This document shows, piece after piece, positions 48,791 to 62,000 of a stretch of DNA of 64,000 nt. Position numbers and translations under genes: made by a program. Within the stretch, counting starts at the first letter, position 1; each line of letters starts with the position of its first letter. The notes below the pieces were generated by a model. The model had not been told where the DNA came from, ran no database searches, and saw only the letters and a list, made by a program, of their open reading frames with translations. Source of the DNA: Polytrichum commune (lineage: Eukaryota; Streptophyta; Polytrichopsida; Polytrichales; Polytrichaceae); the NCBI GenBank assembly GCA_950295325.1, contig OX485805.1:26401501-26465500 (forward strand), read 5' to 3'.

Positions 48791-50043
48791 CAATAATTAC
48801 GGTTTATTGATCGGCTGACATTGGGAAATAATGATCCTGTTCTACAATTCAGTGGTTAGTGCATGTCTGGATCAAATGATAGAAATTAGTGTACAGCGGA
48901 ACATTATAGGAAGCTCAGAGTAATTCATCTTGATGTTTTCGTCATCCTGTGGTTGTAATACCTGAGAGACTGTTGAGAACCTTGATGGTTGGAGTGTAGC
49001 CTGAGTGTAGATAGCACGATTGGCATCCACTGCACTTGAGCTTGGGATCCACAACATTATCTCCTTCTTTTCTTGTTAACTTAGCACTCCTGATAGTACT
49101 CTCCTACGAAACAAATAATAGAAGAACAGGCACTGAATGTTTCGTATCCTAGTGAATTCTCGTATTCTTGGAGCTGATTGTCCACTGAACTATTCTACTC
49201 CAGTTCGTTTCCCCTTCGATCAGTTCTAAAAGTAATTTTGGAAGCAGAACTATTACACCTGAGCGTAACGCAGAAAGTTTGTTATGTAGAAGGATCAACT
49301 TCAACGTAGCCGAGCGAAATGGTTTAGGATGACAAAGATTTCCATCAATCAAGGTGTTTCTTCGGTCCAGACAGAAGCATTGCCGTTGCAGCATCCTGGT
49401 TTACTATTTGCTTCAAACTACAAAACAAGAGAGTAGATATTCGATGTTATGAAGGGTATTTCTAGCACGGCCAGATTTCGGACTCTTTCTTAGAGCTCTC
49501 ATGTATTGGAAGGTGCACAAATTGTCAACATTTCCCTCTCGCCTTGCTTACGATACGCAAAGATATAGCGAATTCTGATCCAATCTGCAGGAATTTTGAG
49601 CTCCATACAATCACCAGCTCAGTCCACCAGCACTGCACACAAGCAATCATCAACAGTAGGGCAAAACACAAGAATAATAACCTTCGTACCTAAACGCATC
49701 CAGAAACAATAAATGATAAAGTAAATGATCTCTAAGGAACTTGACATGAGTCCCAGACCGCTGTTTCCATCATCTAGGACATTCTTTTCCATTATATTCT
49801 TGAACTCTTGCAAGCAAATACTGCGTATGCCTGTATTTCCTCTTTCCTGACATGGCCTTGGCAAGTAGTGAATATTCACCCCATCTCTTGGTCTTTTATT
49901 GAACAAATTGTAGTGAACATCTAGTCCTGTCAGGCATGCATTTAACTCTTTTCATGGTTAAATTAACTTGGAGTTTGGCTATATAGTGTGATTCACTGTA
50001 TTTTCTCCAAGGCGGATTGTAAACTCGACGAAGGTAAATAAAA

Positions 50044-53000
50044 ATGGCCACAGCCTTACCTGAAGGTGCGAGGAACCTTCTGAGAATGTTGGAGGAGGAT
50101 GCAGACACGCCTGAGGATCAGCTTGGATGTATGAAAGGCATTCTACAATTCTTCGATCGGTATCCTGCCTTCCCCAGTCGTCGCTATGGCCTAACTAAGC
50201 CTGCCATCGCTGCAAATGGTACGTGGGTGCAAGAAACTTTCATCAACCTAGTACACTAATAGCACTTGCTCAAATGAGGTCTTAGTTACATCTTTGTCAT
50301 TCTATCTAGATTTCAAGTCTTAGATACATCAATGAACATTTAACTTGAACAAAGTGAGATTTAGATGGAATGACAAAGATGTAGATACATCGATGTCATT
50401 CTAACTTGTGCAAAGTGTATTTATTTGCTTGTTACATTGTATCTATTCATCTTTGTCATCCTGTCTAGATCTCACTTTGTTCAAGTTTTAACAAGTCTTA
50501 GATACATCAATGTCATTCTAAGTGAGATCTCACTTTGTTCAAGTTGTTAGGGACACGTTTTTCACCCGTTTTCCCACGCATTCCTATTTTTGGATCAGGC
50601 CACTCCTACAGACGTTCCTTTTTTGGTATCACTGCGTGAAATGTGTGAGATAGATCGGAAGTTCTAGGACCCGAGAAGTAAAATCGTAGATTATACGTGT
50701 GTGTTTTCCAGGACAGTCGACGACCCCTGTAACCTGTCAATTACGAGTGACCTGCAATGCCTGTGGTCTTCCTGCTTACGATAAGGTAAGATTTATACCA
50801 CTCTGACTCGTGGTTTTCTTGGATAGCAGAGATCTTCTATTATAATCAGACTGAAGTAGTCCTTCCTCGGTGACGTACTCATGGATAGTCAGTAGTATCC
50901 GTAATATTGAGCTCATTTTGAAATGATAGCATCCAGAACTTCTTGGCGGCTCCAACATACTGTGCATTCTCATGTCTTTGGTGATAGCATCATTTTCAAC
51001 CTGATATATGCTGATACTTAACTAGTTGTGCTTGCAATTATCGTTCTTAATCCTATGTGGAATTTATGTGAACATCAGAGCTGCGCAAATAAGGATATTG
51101 GCGCTAGAAGTGCACATCCATTCCAATCCAGCACAGATTCTTCCAATGAAACCGGTACTTCACGTGCTTCACATTGGTTGAATGATGCCTCTTATGGTCC
51201 CTCTGAGTATGTGCCAAAAAATGCACGGAGACACTTGCAGCCAGAGACATGTACATCGTCCGCGTTGCAGAGGAGAGTTTGTCTTGATGCGAGAGATTCT
51301 TCCATGTCTGCAACCAAAATTTCTAACCTTTGTACACGCGACATTTTGCAAACCTCGTTACACAGAGAAGAGTCAACATTAACCCTTGATACAGTGACCA
51401 AGGAAGTGACCTCTGGTCTGTCAATCAACTTAGAGAATCTGCCCCAGTCAGCCTCTGTTGATTTAGAATTAGGAGATTTACGGCAGGACTTAAAATTTCC
51501 AGTAATGTCCTCCAACGCTGCTGGGACAAGCTCACAGCCACTCCACACCGAAGGCCACGGAGCTTTACGCACTACATATTCACCAGAATTTCAATTACAA
51601 GAAACTAATGTAATTGCAAGGAGCCTTCCAAACTCCCGGCGCTTCTTTGGTGGTGAAAAAATCGCACCCAGGCTAACTGTCGAGCTCGAGGAAAGCCCAA
51701 AGTTAGGTTCCCACAAGACAATGAACCCTCGGAGACAGTGCAATCCAAGTATTTACGAGAAATACGAGCCCACGCATAAAAGATGCTATTTGCGGAATTT
51801 ATTTCGCGCTGGTAAAGCGAAAGATTCTATGCGAACCTCACAGTCCAAAAAGGAGGCTGTGGAGTTCGCGGAAGACTGCATCGGTGACTCACCTCATACA
51901 GCTATTCCCTCGAGGCTATCTACTGCTGGAAGGAACGCATCACAGCTGGAGCAACCGATCATCCAAATCGACAGGCACCGGGGATCCAATTGTATTGATC
52001 GGTTGTTGGGAGCTGAAGAGTGTCCACATCCATATCCAGAACAGAGTATTTATGACGAGACTGGGGATTGTAAATTTCCCATGGTAGAAGCGAATGTACT
52101 CCAGGGCGTGGTGTTAAGTTCACCTGGGTGTTTGCCTTCCGGAGAATGGGATCGGCTAATTCGTATGTCTGAGAAATGGACTTCAAGACAGGAGAGGCTT
52201 GAAAATCGTGAGAATGGAGAGAACAGAATTAGATATCGATCACCTGAGCATCGATCTGTAGATTTCAGACCTCCTTTGTTTCGGAATCAAGAGGCTCGCG
52301 AGGCTCTGGCTTGCAGAGTAGCTGAATCCCAGAAAAAATCATCTGCAACAGAGCCGCTCCTCCCAAGCTTCGAGATGTTTCCAACCACCCAGTGTCCACT
52401 ACATGAAGATTTGAAGCAACAACTAGAGCAGTTTCAGCTGGAAAATGTGGCACATGAGAAAGAATCTCTGAAGCACATCTTGGAGGTCGAAAGGTTAAGC
52501 GGATTATTGCACCACCACCGTCGCATTGCAACACTGAAAACACCATCAAGTCTTGTCACGCAATCTTATTCTTCGGACCTAAACCCAGAACTCCAATACC
52601 TGAAAGGGAAGCGAAATGCACCACCAATAATTGTGGTCCAGGACATAGAGGAGGGATATGCTGGTGCTCCAGCACATGAGGGGATAAGCTTTGCAAGCAT
52701 TGACAGAAAAATAGAACAGAGTGCCCCTGGTCAGGATAATGTGAAGGAACAAGACCCGCTTGTTTCCATCGTCGTTCTGAAGCCTGCCCACACGCAACCG
52801 AATGGAGCTCCTATGAGCAAGAGACTGGAATACATTATCAAAAAGTGTGGTTTCTCAGAGAGGTAACCGAAATTGTAATTACAGCAGGATTGAGCAGAAT
52901 TCCCCTTGTGAAATTCTCTTCCTCTGTTCAAGGAATAGTATCTGTTCCTGACAAAAGCTAATTTTTTTGCAAGAAGTCCCTGTCCTTTCAGCCGTTGACT

Positions 53001-55733
53001 ATTTTTATCATTTTGTGATGGCTGTGCAGGCCGTTTGTGTTTTATCATATGAGCCCATATGGATGATCCGATTTCAATCTAAACTTAGTTCCAAAAAATG
53101 GTCTACCTGCAACGTTAGGTCTTGGTCATTCAACAACCTCTTTTGACAAAATTGGTCCGATTTAATGAATTTTTTTGGCAATATATGCAGGGAGGTTACG
53201 AAGATTGCTTGCAGCAGGCCGAGGAATCAAAGAACATCTCCACGAGAAAAAACACTAGAAGGCAAAGGGAGTCGACCTACTATACGAAGCTCGAATTCCA
53301 TTCTGGTAGGAAACTCAAAGTTACGTCGATACCCAAGGCATGAACCGCCCTCTCCAGAATCTCAATCACTTGGCACAGCAACAATCGGCAGGATCAGCGT
53401 GCAAGAGTTGAACACGAGATCTCAGGAGTTTACTGCTCCCAAGATTAAAGCAGTCTCTCAATCAAAAGGATCGAAGAACCAGTTGAATATGGAAGGACGT
53501 AGTGAGCGGGTTAGAAGACCTTCAATGCTTGATGCGAAGGTGAAGGAAAAAGCTAGAGTGTCTAGGCATGATGCAGGAGCCGCTAAGATCTCTGTGGAGG
53601 TGGTCCTTCTCCAGAATAATCGGCTTGGTAAAGGAATCGACATGAACATGAGGTGTGTTGAGACAGAAGTTCCTTGGAACTGCAGAAACAGGGTCACGAA
53701 AATGTCATCGAGATCTTTAACAGCAACAATGGCATCCAGGTCTTTACCAGGAGGGGATTATCAAAAGTTAAAAACCTGCTCGAAGGTGATGAACCAGAGG
53801 GAAGATACTCATGGAAACAGTCTTCAAACTAGTGACGCATTTCAGAAACATATCGAGAAGATGCAAATCAGGAAGAGAAAATGTCAAGCACAAGTAAAAA
53901 CTAGTGCCGATGTGGAGCGGAGCAATTATAGCAACTTTTCTGGCTCACTTCTCGATTGCCATGCATTACAAATACGGAACAGACTTCAGGTATGCATAAC
54001 GGAATTTTGAATTTGTCTCGCTTGACAAGGCTAGGATCCTCTAGGGAAGGGCATTCCTTGTCACTTGTAAGAATGGGTCCATGGTTGCACATGTATAGTC
54101 AATATAGCATCGAAGTGATGAAATCGCCAGAATGATGCTTTTCAAAACTCCGTAGCTACGGTCAAGCAATTCTAAATCCTGACTCTTCAAACGACTGTGG
54201 TGAGTCTCGAATCCTCAGTGAAGAAATACACTTTCCTTAGAATGAGTGTCAATTATCGTGTGTTTTGTTTCAATTCAGAGCAAACAAATTCAAGTCTTAC
54301 AGTCGACGAAGGAAGTTGTTGCCAACAAGGAACATGGGATAGCAGTGGTTATAACGAAAGAATCACTGGGCAGAAATGGCCTCCTCCGTGAGCCGTGTGG
54401 GCAACCGGTCAAGGAGGTTCAGAAATTTAGCTCAGTGTCCGTCGTGGATCAGAGCACATTCATTCAGAAGGAAATGTGCAGCATGAGCTTCAGAACTGGC
54501 AATTCTGCTCCTATCAACCTTCAAGGTTTGCACCACCTCTTCTATTTTGAAATTTCTTTGCAGAGCTGCGAGAACGATTTGTTTCGTGTTCGTATAGAAA
54601 CTCAATTTGTTGGATTCTTATTGGACAGATGGACGCCTAAATTTTGAAGCCCAGGACTAGTAATTGAGGAAAGAGATAGTATCAACTTTACAGATGCAAA
54701 ACATCAATATAACACATTCACCCTTCAAGGAGATGAGATGTCACAGAAGAACCGCATGTACACAGGCATTATGTGAACCCCAACCAATGTTGTAACTTGT
54801 CATGCATTAGAATTTTTTGTCCTGGCAGATACATTTGAGGGCTCCAAGTGCCAGAATACGGTGTTGGAAACACAGAAGCATCATCTACAATCTGACAGAA
54901 GCTCCTCCACTCCTGTTGTCGGAGGTAGCCCTTGCGAACATGGAAGCAACACTTGTAGGCAGTCGAGCAAGTTGCATCCAAATTTACAACTCCCGCACGA
55001 CACCAGTGCAGAAATTGACCAAATTGAGTCGTCTTTAGCGGATCAAGACAAAGAAGGAAAGGATATGCACAATGTCCTGATTCTTGAAGGGAGAAAGAAC
55101 AAGAATTCAGAGGATTGCAAACGCCTTAACAATGTTGATGGCAGCATGCCTTTAAGGAAGTGCGATGAAAGTGGAGGAGTGGAGATTATGAAGCGTTTGT
55201 TGGATCGCCGACTCCTCAATGACTCCGTAAATGAACTCGTAGAACAGAAACTGGCTCTGTATGCAAGTGCACAGCCGTGGATTGGTTTGACACCATTACA
55301 AGTGAAGTTGAAACCTGTGGGGCAGAATTTGATTGATGAGATTTGGGAGGACCTGGAGAGCATCACATGCAGTATTCCAAAAAGTGTTTGCGACAGAGTC
55401 CAAAACATTATAGACAAGGATTTCCTTTCCCCTAGTTCAAAATGGGATAGTATTGGAACAGAAGTTGATGAAGTGGTAGTAGAACTGGAGAATATGACGT
55501 ATGATGACTTGCTGGAGGAAGTAGTGAAGGAATTAACCCTTCAATTCCGACCGGGTAAGTTATGTTCACAAAATAACGGAGTGCGACCACAATGGCAACA
55601 CCTAAATTTGTAGGTGAGCATGAATCAAGATGCTTCCATGTTTATAGCCAGATTTATTGGAGGGACCCATATGGCCGATTATTTATAAAAATCCCTTCAT
55701 CTTCAGACTGCAGCTGAGACTTCCAGCAAGTAA
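50044..55733 (+). CDS. LONGIFOLIA/TRM-like protein with DUF4378
   Basis: TRM (TON1-recruiting motif) proteins, including LONGIFOLIA, bind cortical microtubules and recruit TON1/PP2A to set division planes and cell shape. Exons: 50,044-50,218, 50,712-50,785, 51,079-52,862, 53,191-53,989, 54,279-54,525, 54,829-55,554 and 55,714-55,733, all GT-AG in matching phase, about 1,275 residues. Without the last splice the frame would read on to 55,613. The N-terminus has NLLRMLEEDAD and QLGCMKGILQFFDR, the LONGIFOLIA-type opening. The C-terminus has the DUF4378 pattern RRLLNDSVNELVEQKLAL, LIDEIWEDLES, SKWDSIGTEVDEVV and YDDLLEEVVKEL. The middle is low-complexity and Ser/Arg-rich, as in the family. I did not find a clear VAKLMGLE motif, so the exact TRM subgroup is open. 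Confidence 0.82.
50265..50555. repeat. Foldback repeat in TRM-like intron 1
   Basis: Segments tacatctttgtcatt(c/cc), tcttagatacatcaatg, aacaaagtgaga and their reverse complements alternate several times, giving a sequence that can pair with itself. It is probably a MITE or a rearranged pair of MITEs. Confidence 0.5.
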
Positions 55734-55739
55734 GTTTAA

Positions 55740-57586
55740 CAATGCTCAATACTAAGCGAATTGTGGCAACTTCATTGTACCAACATTTCTAAAAGCTGTA
55801 CGAATATTTAGATTACTGGAGCATGTTAGTATCTCGTAAGTGCGCAGTAGGTTACTTTGTTACTGACCATCGGCAATCTTGGGACATAGCCCACTGCTTT
55901 TGTGTTGACAAATCTTAACATGTCCCTGAGGTTGCAGGTGTGTGTGTACATAGTCAATACCACTAATATCAGCAGGCATGAATGATGTAGTGCTGATAGA
56001 GGGGGACTTGGGAATGTTTACTTTCAAGGAGGAAAGAGGGGATTGTTTTGTCTGAGGAAATGGTTGCATGCAGGTCATTTAATTCTTTACATCTACAAGG
56101 CAAATCAGAATGTTCTTAGTCCTCAGATACTGAAATTATGGGCATAAAGAAGCTCTAGTAGGTTACAAGAATTTACGAGCTCCGGTGCGCGAATACTTAT
56201 TTCCTGAAAATCACTGGATGTAGGAACATGTGATTGAATCAGGCTGTGAGTGGAAAGGAAGCTTCCCAAACCCGTTTCAGCGCCAGCTGCCATTGCCAAG
56301 ACCTAGACAAGCAGAATTGTTGGAAGGAGATCCAACGAAGTAGGCCAGACTTGAAACTATTGATCACTAAAATTTACAGTGCAACATTTGGTTCCACTTT
56401 GACACCAGCCGACGCTACACAACCTAAAGCTACTCGTGTTTTCCCGCGATCACAAATGTTGCGCAGCTGCCGTGATGCTCAGAAATTCGAGCTGTCCAAC
56501 CATGAAAGGTTCCTCAACCAATCCGTCTAACTCATCTTTTTAGTCTTCTCCACGCTGCCTTCCTCAAAAAATTGTCGCAATTCCCGAAATATGAGATTTT
56601 AGTGCAATCTCTTGTAATTTTATAATCCTAAGGCATTCGAATGCACGTACAATAGAAAAACCAGAACCGGTTGAAATCAACAAGAATGCATGGGGGAAGA
56701 AACTCAACACACGGGCACAATCACAAGAATCCTCTAAGCTGGCACTATCTTAGCATACTCTTTGGATTTACGCAACGGAGCGGGTATGTTTTGCAATCCT
56801 TTGAATGTCCAGAAGATGGGTAGATTTGAGTTAAGGAAGGATGATTAACAATCACAGTGTGCACACGAATCTGAAGCTAGTGAAGTTTTCTAGCCATAGC
56901 CAAGCCATAGCCAACGTTCCCCAACCCCAATTTTCTGATGTCCCAAAAAATTTGATCTTCTAAGTGAAACACAGCCTGCAACCGCGATCTTATTCCAAAG
57001 TTTTCAGAGCAAACCTCATCAGATGCATCAACTTGTGAGCAGTAAAAAATTGACAAAGAAGGTGGCTCACAATTCTAATCTTCTCATATATACCTCGATT
57101 CCTCAACTTCTTCGCCCGCAACTATAATTTCAAGGTCCAACTCCACTACTTCATCTGCACAGGATTCAACAGATGCATCAACTTGTATGTTCCACGAATC
57201 CAATTTCTTGATCACATCCCTAAATGAAGAAAACTCAAAATCTCATTATGTGCAACTGGAATCTAGTACCCAATTTTCCAGAACACATCAATTTGAGGTG
57301 CATCCATTTGTGAGTAATGAAATTCCTACAGAAGTACGTGGACGTCCCAGAATTCCAATCTTAGTCACCTCTCTTCCTCAACCTGTTGGAACTGCAACTA
57401 CGATTGATTCTGAGAACTCCGCCACGTCGTCGACAATGTTTCTCCGACTAATTCATCAGCTTGTGAGCACATAACTTCCTTACAAAACTCTCGTCACATA
57501 CTCTTGAGCTTGAGCTTGAGCCTCATCCCGTCTCTCCACGACCAATTCATTCAAGAGTTTCTACTGACAATTCAAAAACTGGGGCG
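55740..57586. other. Region after the TRM-like gene, no gene called
   Basis: Open frames at 56,234-56,530 (plus, 98 codons) and 57,187-57,474 (plus, 95 codons) show no recognised domain. The segment cagatgcatcaacttgt recurs near 57,018 and 57,170, so a local duplication is present. Nothing else is supported. Confidence 0.35.
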
Positions 57587-58335
57587 TTAATGCTCCTCCA
57601 CTTCACGGCCGATCCCAACAGAATTAGTCCACCAATGGATGGATGCGTTTGTGGATGAGAGTATCGAGAAATTATCATCCATCTCCACTGCAGCTTGATG
57701 CGTCCTTTCTCTATGACTAGATCTTTCTCCTGACCGTAGTTTTTTACACTGTCTGTCATTATAAGGTAAGCGGGTCATCAAATACTTGGACTTCGTGAGG
57801 TCATGCAAAGCTTTCAGTTCAACGCAACCTGATACATCCAAATGGTTCAAGTTCTTCATGATGGGGCAGCTTTCCAATTCATTTGTGAGAGAACAACACC
57901 ATGCCAGATCAAGAAACTCCACATTTATCCATCCCTCAAGGTTCTGGTCCATGATGTCTCAGTTTCACACAATATCTTAAGCTAATTTTGCGCATGCTCT
58001 TGGAATTTGGAAATAGGGGAAAGTCCTCCAATCCCAATGAGACCCAAATTGACAGTTCTTGAAGATTATGGCAATTTCGAAGATCAATTGTTGTGGAATG
58101 GGATATCTCTGTCAAGTGAAGCACTCGCAGGGATGTCAATGGTTTGTAATCTACAACTTTGGCACGACAAGGATCCCATCTCATCCAGACGAGCTTATCT
58201 CGAGTCTCCAACCCTTGAAGATGTTCCAAGCTTGGACACTCGAGCAACTCCAGGCTGCGTAATTGTTCAAGGCCATCTAGGTCCAAGCTTTGCAATCCAT
58301 TGCAATGGTCCACCTTCAGTAAACCAAAAATTCAT
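57587..58335 (-). pseudogene. LRR fragment, resistance-gene type, frameshifted
   Basis: About 240 codons of leucine-rich repeats in the style of plant NB-ARC-LRR receptors: LQSLDLDGLEQLRSLELLECPSLEHL, LRVLHLTEIS, NLQELSIW, then INVEFLDLAWCCSL and LNHLDVSGCVELKAL. The frame shifts between the first part (58,313-57,936) and the second (57,952-57,587). There is no NB-ARC or TIR/coiled-coil domain. The upstream end stops where a dispersed repeat begins at about 58,335, so the rest was lost or displaced. Intracellular pathogen sensing would be the ancestral role; this piece cannot do it. Confidence 0.7.
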
Positions 58336-59025
58336 GTATTGTTGTTGAGCGCATTGTTGCACTTGAAATTGGTGGCACTAGTGATATCATAGCGTAAAGA
58401 AATTTAGCATCACCTTCACTATTTCCCACCCCTCACTATTAGCCCACCTTCACTACTTGGGACATTTAGTGTAGACCAAAACCTTCAAATATTTACTAAG
58501 ATAAGTGGGTATAACTAAACTATCCTCGTAAATGGACACCTATGTTTGAGTGACATGTGGTAATGTGTGGATCTAAGAATGGATATAAAAAAGCATGTGT
58601 CTCAACAAAATTGGAGTGTGCTCAAAAGTTGTTAACCATTCTTAGTTCAATAAAGAACAGAAGTGGAAAGATCCATATGATCATCTAATCCTCACTTGAC
58701 AATGAATAAGATGTTCACGCTCAGTATATCATGAGGATAATGGGTACACACAATTTGAATTTGCTTAATATCTCCCACTAGTTGCGTGTTTTCATCCCTC
58801 CAAGAAGTGGGTGCAAAAGAGAAAAGTGTGTGTGCTTAAGACCCGCTCCCCAAAATGACTTAAGCGTGTAACAAAATACGAGCTCGAGAAAGATCTAGTC
58901 ATAGAGGAAGGACGCATGAAGCTCCAGTGGAGATGGATGATAATTGCTCCATAGTTATATCCACAAACGCATCCATCCATTGCTGGGCTCATTCTGTTGG
59001 GATCGGCCGTGAAGTGTAGGAGCAT
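57590..59025. repeat. Inverted duplication flanking the LRR fragment
   Basis: 57,590-57,740 (landmarks cttcacggccgatcccaaca, catccatctccactg) occurs as reverse complement at about 58,880-59,025. The duplicated part is the C-terminal end of the LRR fragment, so a second piece of the gene lies in opposite orientation about 1.3 kb away. Confidence 0.8.
58333..58595 (+). repeat. Dispersed repeat, copy 1
   Basis: About 260 bp nearly identical to 62,455-62,720 in direct orientation (cattgttg(c/t)acttgaaattgg, aaccttcaaat, cctatgtttgag landmarks). It truncates the LRR fragment. Confidence 0.85.
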
Positions 59026-62000
59026 TGAGTTTGAGGAATAACCGGTTGGAGTTGAAGACTGTGGGAAAATGACCCATCATTTTATGAGGAACTTATAGAA
59101 TATGCCTGAAATTAACAATATAGGAAAACCGGAGGATGTCAACATGTAACCGGTTGGGCTTACAAACACTAAGGATCTCAACCGATTATGAATGCCCAAA
59201 AATCTCTGGTCCACTCCAACCCCGTGAATTTCCACATTCGAACGTAGCATCCTCTCGTCTGGCATCCGACATGAAACCACTTTGTGGCTGATTTATCTCA
59301 ATTAAAATGACATATTTGCATAGACATAGACATAGACATATTTGCCCAATTTTATGTAAATGTTTTTACAGTCTGCCTCAACCAATTTTTTGAAATTAAT
59401 TAATTATTTGGAATTTTTTTGCCCAACTTGCTATCAACCTACGGTATACCTTTTCTCTATCCATTGTAGAAATTTTACCTTCCCTAAGTTTGTGGTTCAT
59501 TCATCTCAATGACTTGGCCTCTAAAAGATGTAAGATCTTTGAAATTAAATATAATGTCAAATAGACCAACCCACCCTACAATATAAAAAATTTAATTAAA
59601 GAAGGAAAAAAAAAACAACTCCCTCAACCAACTGTCCATTCCAATCCATCCCTGTGAAGCTTGCAAGCAATACGAGAGGGAAGTGTTGTGTGCGACATCC
59701 ATCCAACATAAAATCCTTCATCCCTTACACGTTTGTGTTTGATTCATCTCAAATGACTTTGCCTTGACAAATTCAAGATCGTTGAACCTAATTCTAATGT
59801 CAAAATGAACCCTTGTTTTTTATGCTTTTATAATGCTTACTAGAAACAATAATTGAGACCCTATCTTTTATCAAATTGTGTTTTCTAGTGGAATGCCGGT
59901 TACCCCCCCCCCCCCCCCGTCCCATGTGGTCATGTACTTGAGATTGTTTCTAGATTTATTTGCAGATTGTTGAAATTGAAGGTTACATGTTGCAAAAGGA
60001 GGGATTGATGTATGGATCCCCATATCTGATATGGGGATTGACATTATGGATTGTTGTGATATGCTTATGTAATATGCTCATTGTTGCAACAAAAAGCCAT
60101 GACAAGCGGAACATGTATGTAAAGCCATGGCAAGTGGAAGATGTATGTAAAGCTTGATAGTTTTTTGAGATTATGGTGTGATTTGCTTGATGTACTTTGG
60201 TGCTTTGAAATGAAATAGCTACCTAGTGAAATTCCTGCTACCCTGGAGGGTTGATTTGGACAGGATTCCTTCTAGTGTGGCGTGAAGTTAGTAACCATGT
60301 TTCTTCTTCTAGTGCTTTGAAAATCATGTAGCTTCATTGCCCTAATGAGGGGTGGGGGAGGAACTTTGCATTTCTAATGAGCAATTTATTTTTCATTATA
60401 TCATGGTTATTTTCCTTTCATAGAATTATTCTTCCAATAAATTGTGTCTTCTTGCAAAGAGCCCAACAAGATGACTCAATTAGATGTTCTTTTTAACATT
60501 GTTGACCTCCACATTACATTAAGTAGTAATGCTAGCAAGTTACCCTTTGAGTACCCGTAAAATTACCTCAACAAGAGGGAAAAACTTGCAAAGCAAGGGT
60601 GAATGAATTGACAATAAATCAAAAATAATAACTTCAAAAAGGTATCAAAGACGTTTCCAATGTGGGTGTCGGGACACTTTTCCAAAAAATGCAAATACCT
60701 TTTATGACCTCACCAACTTTCCCGTTCCTTTATAGATATTTAGATTTGTTTAAATCATAATTTAGCCTAGATTAGAACCTTTACCACTACTTGGCATTAG
60801 TTTTGTCCTAGAAACCAACATAAATAATTATAATCATTGAAAATAACTACTCAAATAAATTAAAAATAGCCAAAGTAAAACTCAAAGGTAGTGCTTGCTA
60901 CCTTTGCTTTTGAAATAACATTAATCCAGCACACGCCAATTTGATGCTCTTTTGAGAAGGTCATTCCGAGCTTGTTAATTAATGGTATGCATATTCACCA
61001 CAAAAAAATTATGAAAGAATAAAAAGGAAGTGTATTATAGGCGTCAAAAGATATATAATAAAATAACTATAAACATTAATAAACATCAATAAATTTATGC
61101 ATGACTATATTTTATTTTATATAATTTAAACATAAAATCATATAATTGTAACAATTTCATGCTTTATTATGAACTTATTATAAGTTGTGAGGGTCTTTAA
61201 GGATCCATTTATCTCAAATCTTTCCCATTCAAACCTCCTGGCATGATGAATTCATCTAACAACCATACGGGTCTCTTCATTTACAAGTTCCTAGAAATAG
61301 CAAACATACCTAATATCTTTCATGTCTTATTAACGAAGATGGTATATATATATATATGAGCAAAGAAAACAACATGGTAATTGAACTCCTCAATCCCCAA
61401 CGGAACTTGGGTGGTGCACTTAGTTCACATTTTCATGACTACATGTATGCAACCAACAATTAAATGTAGCCTAATTGTTTTGCTTTCAATGTTTATGAAG
61501 AGGGCTATACTTGTTTCATTTCTCAAGATGGGTTGTTTTAAGTGACCCACTCTTTATTGGAAATATGGCAAAGTCGAATATACCCAGGGGGTGGCTTCTT
61601 CATGGGAAACTTAAATGACGTGCTTGGGTCATTATGAAATCAAACCCCCTATATACAAGAAGTTTATAAAGGAAAACATATGTATACGTACTAACAACAA
61701 GCTAAAAAGTGGACTCATGTATTTATACTAAGCTTTTCAATTTCATGTGATAAATGCCTCCACTACATATACAAAGTGTACATCATGACTCAAGTAATCC
61801 TTTATTTATATACAAAATCCATTTTCACTTTTCAAAGAGAAAGTCGTTGAATGTTCTTCATCCATAACATGTAAGTCAATGATTGTACCAAACAAACAAA
61901 GATAAGAGCACACATAGTAAGTGTGATTTTCCATGTAGGCCGCTTGCCCACCGCATTCTAGTGTGAATAAGGACAAACACGCCCAAATGTAGATGCCAAC

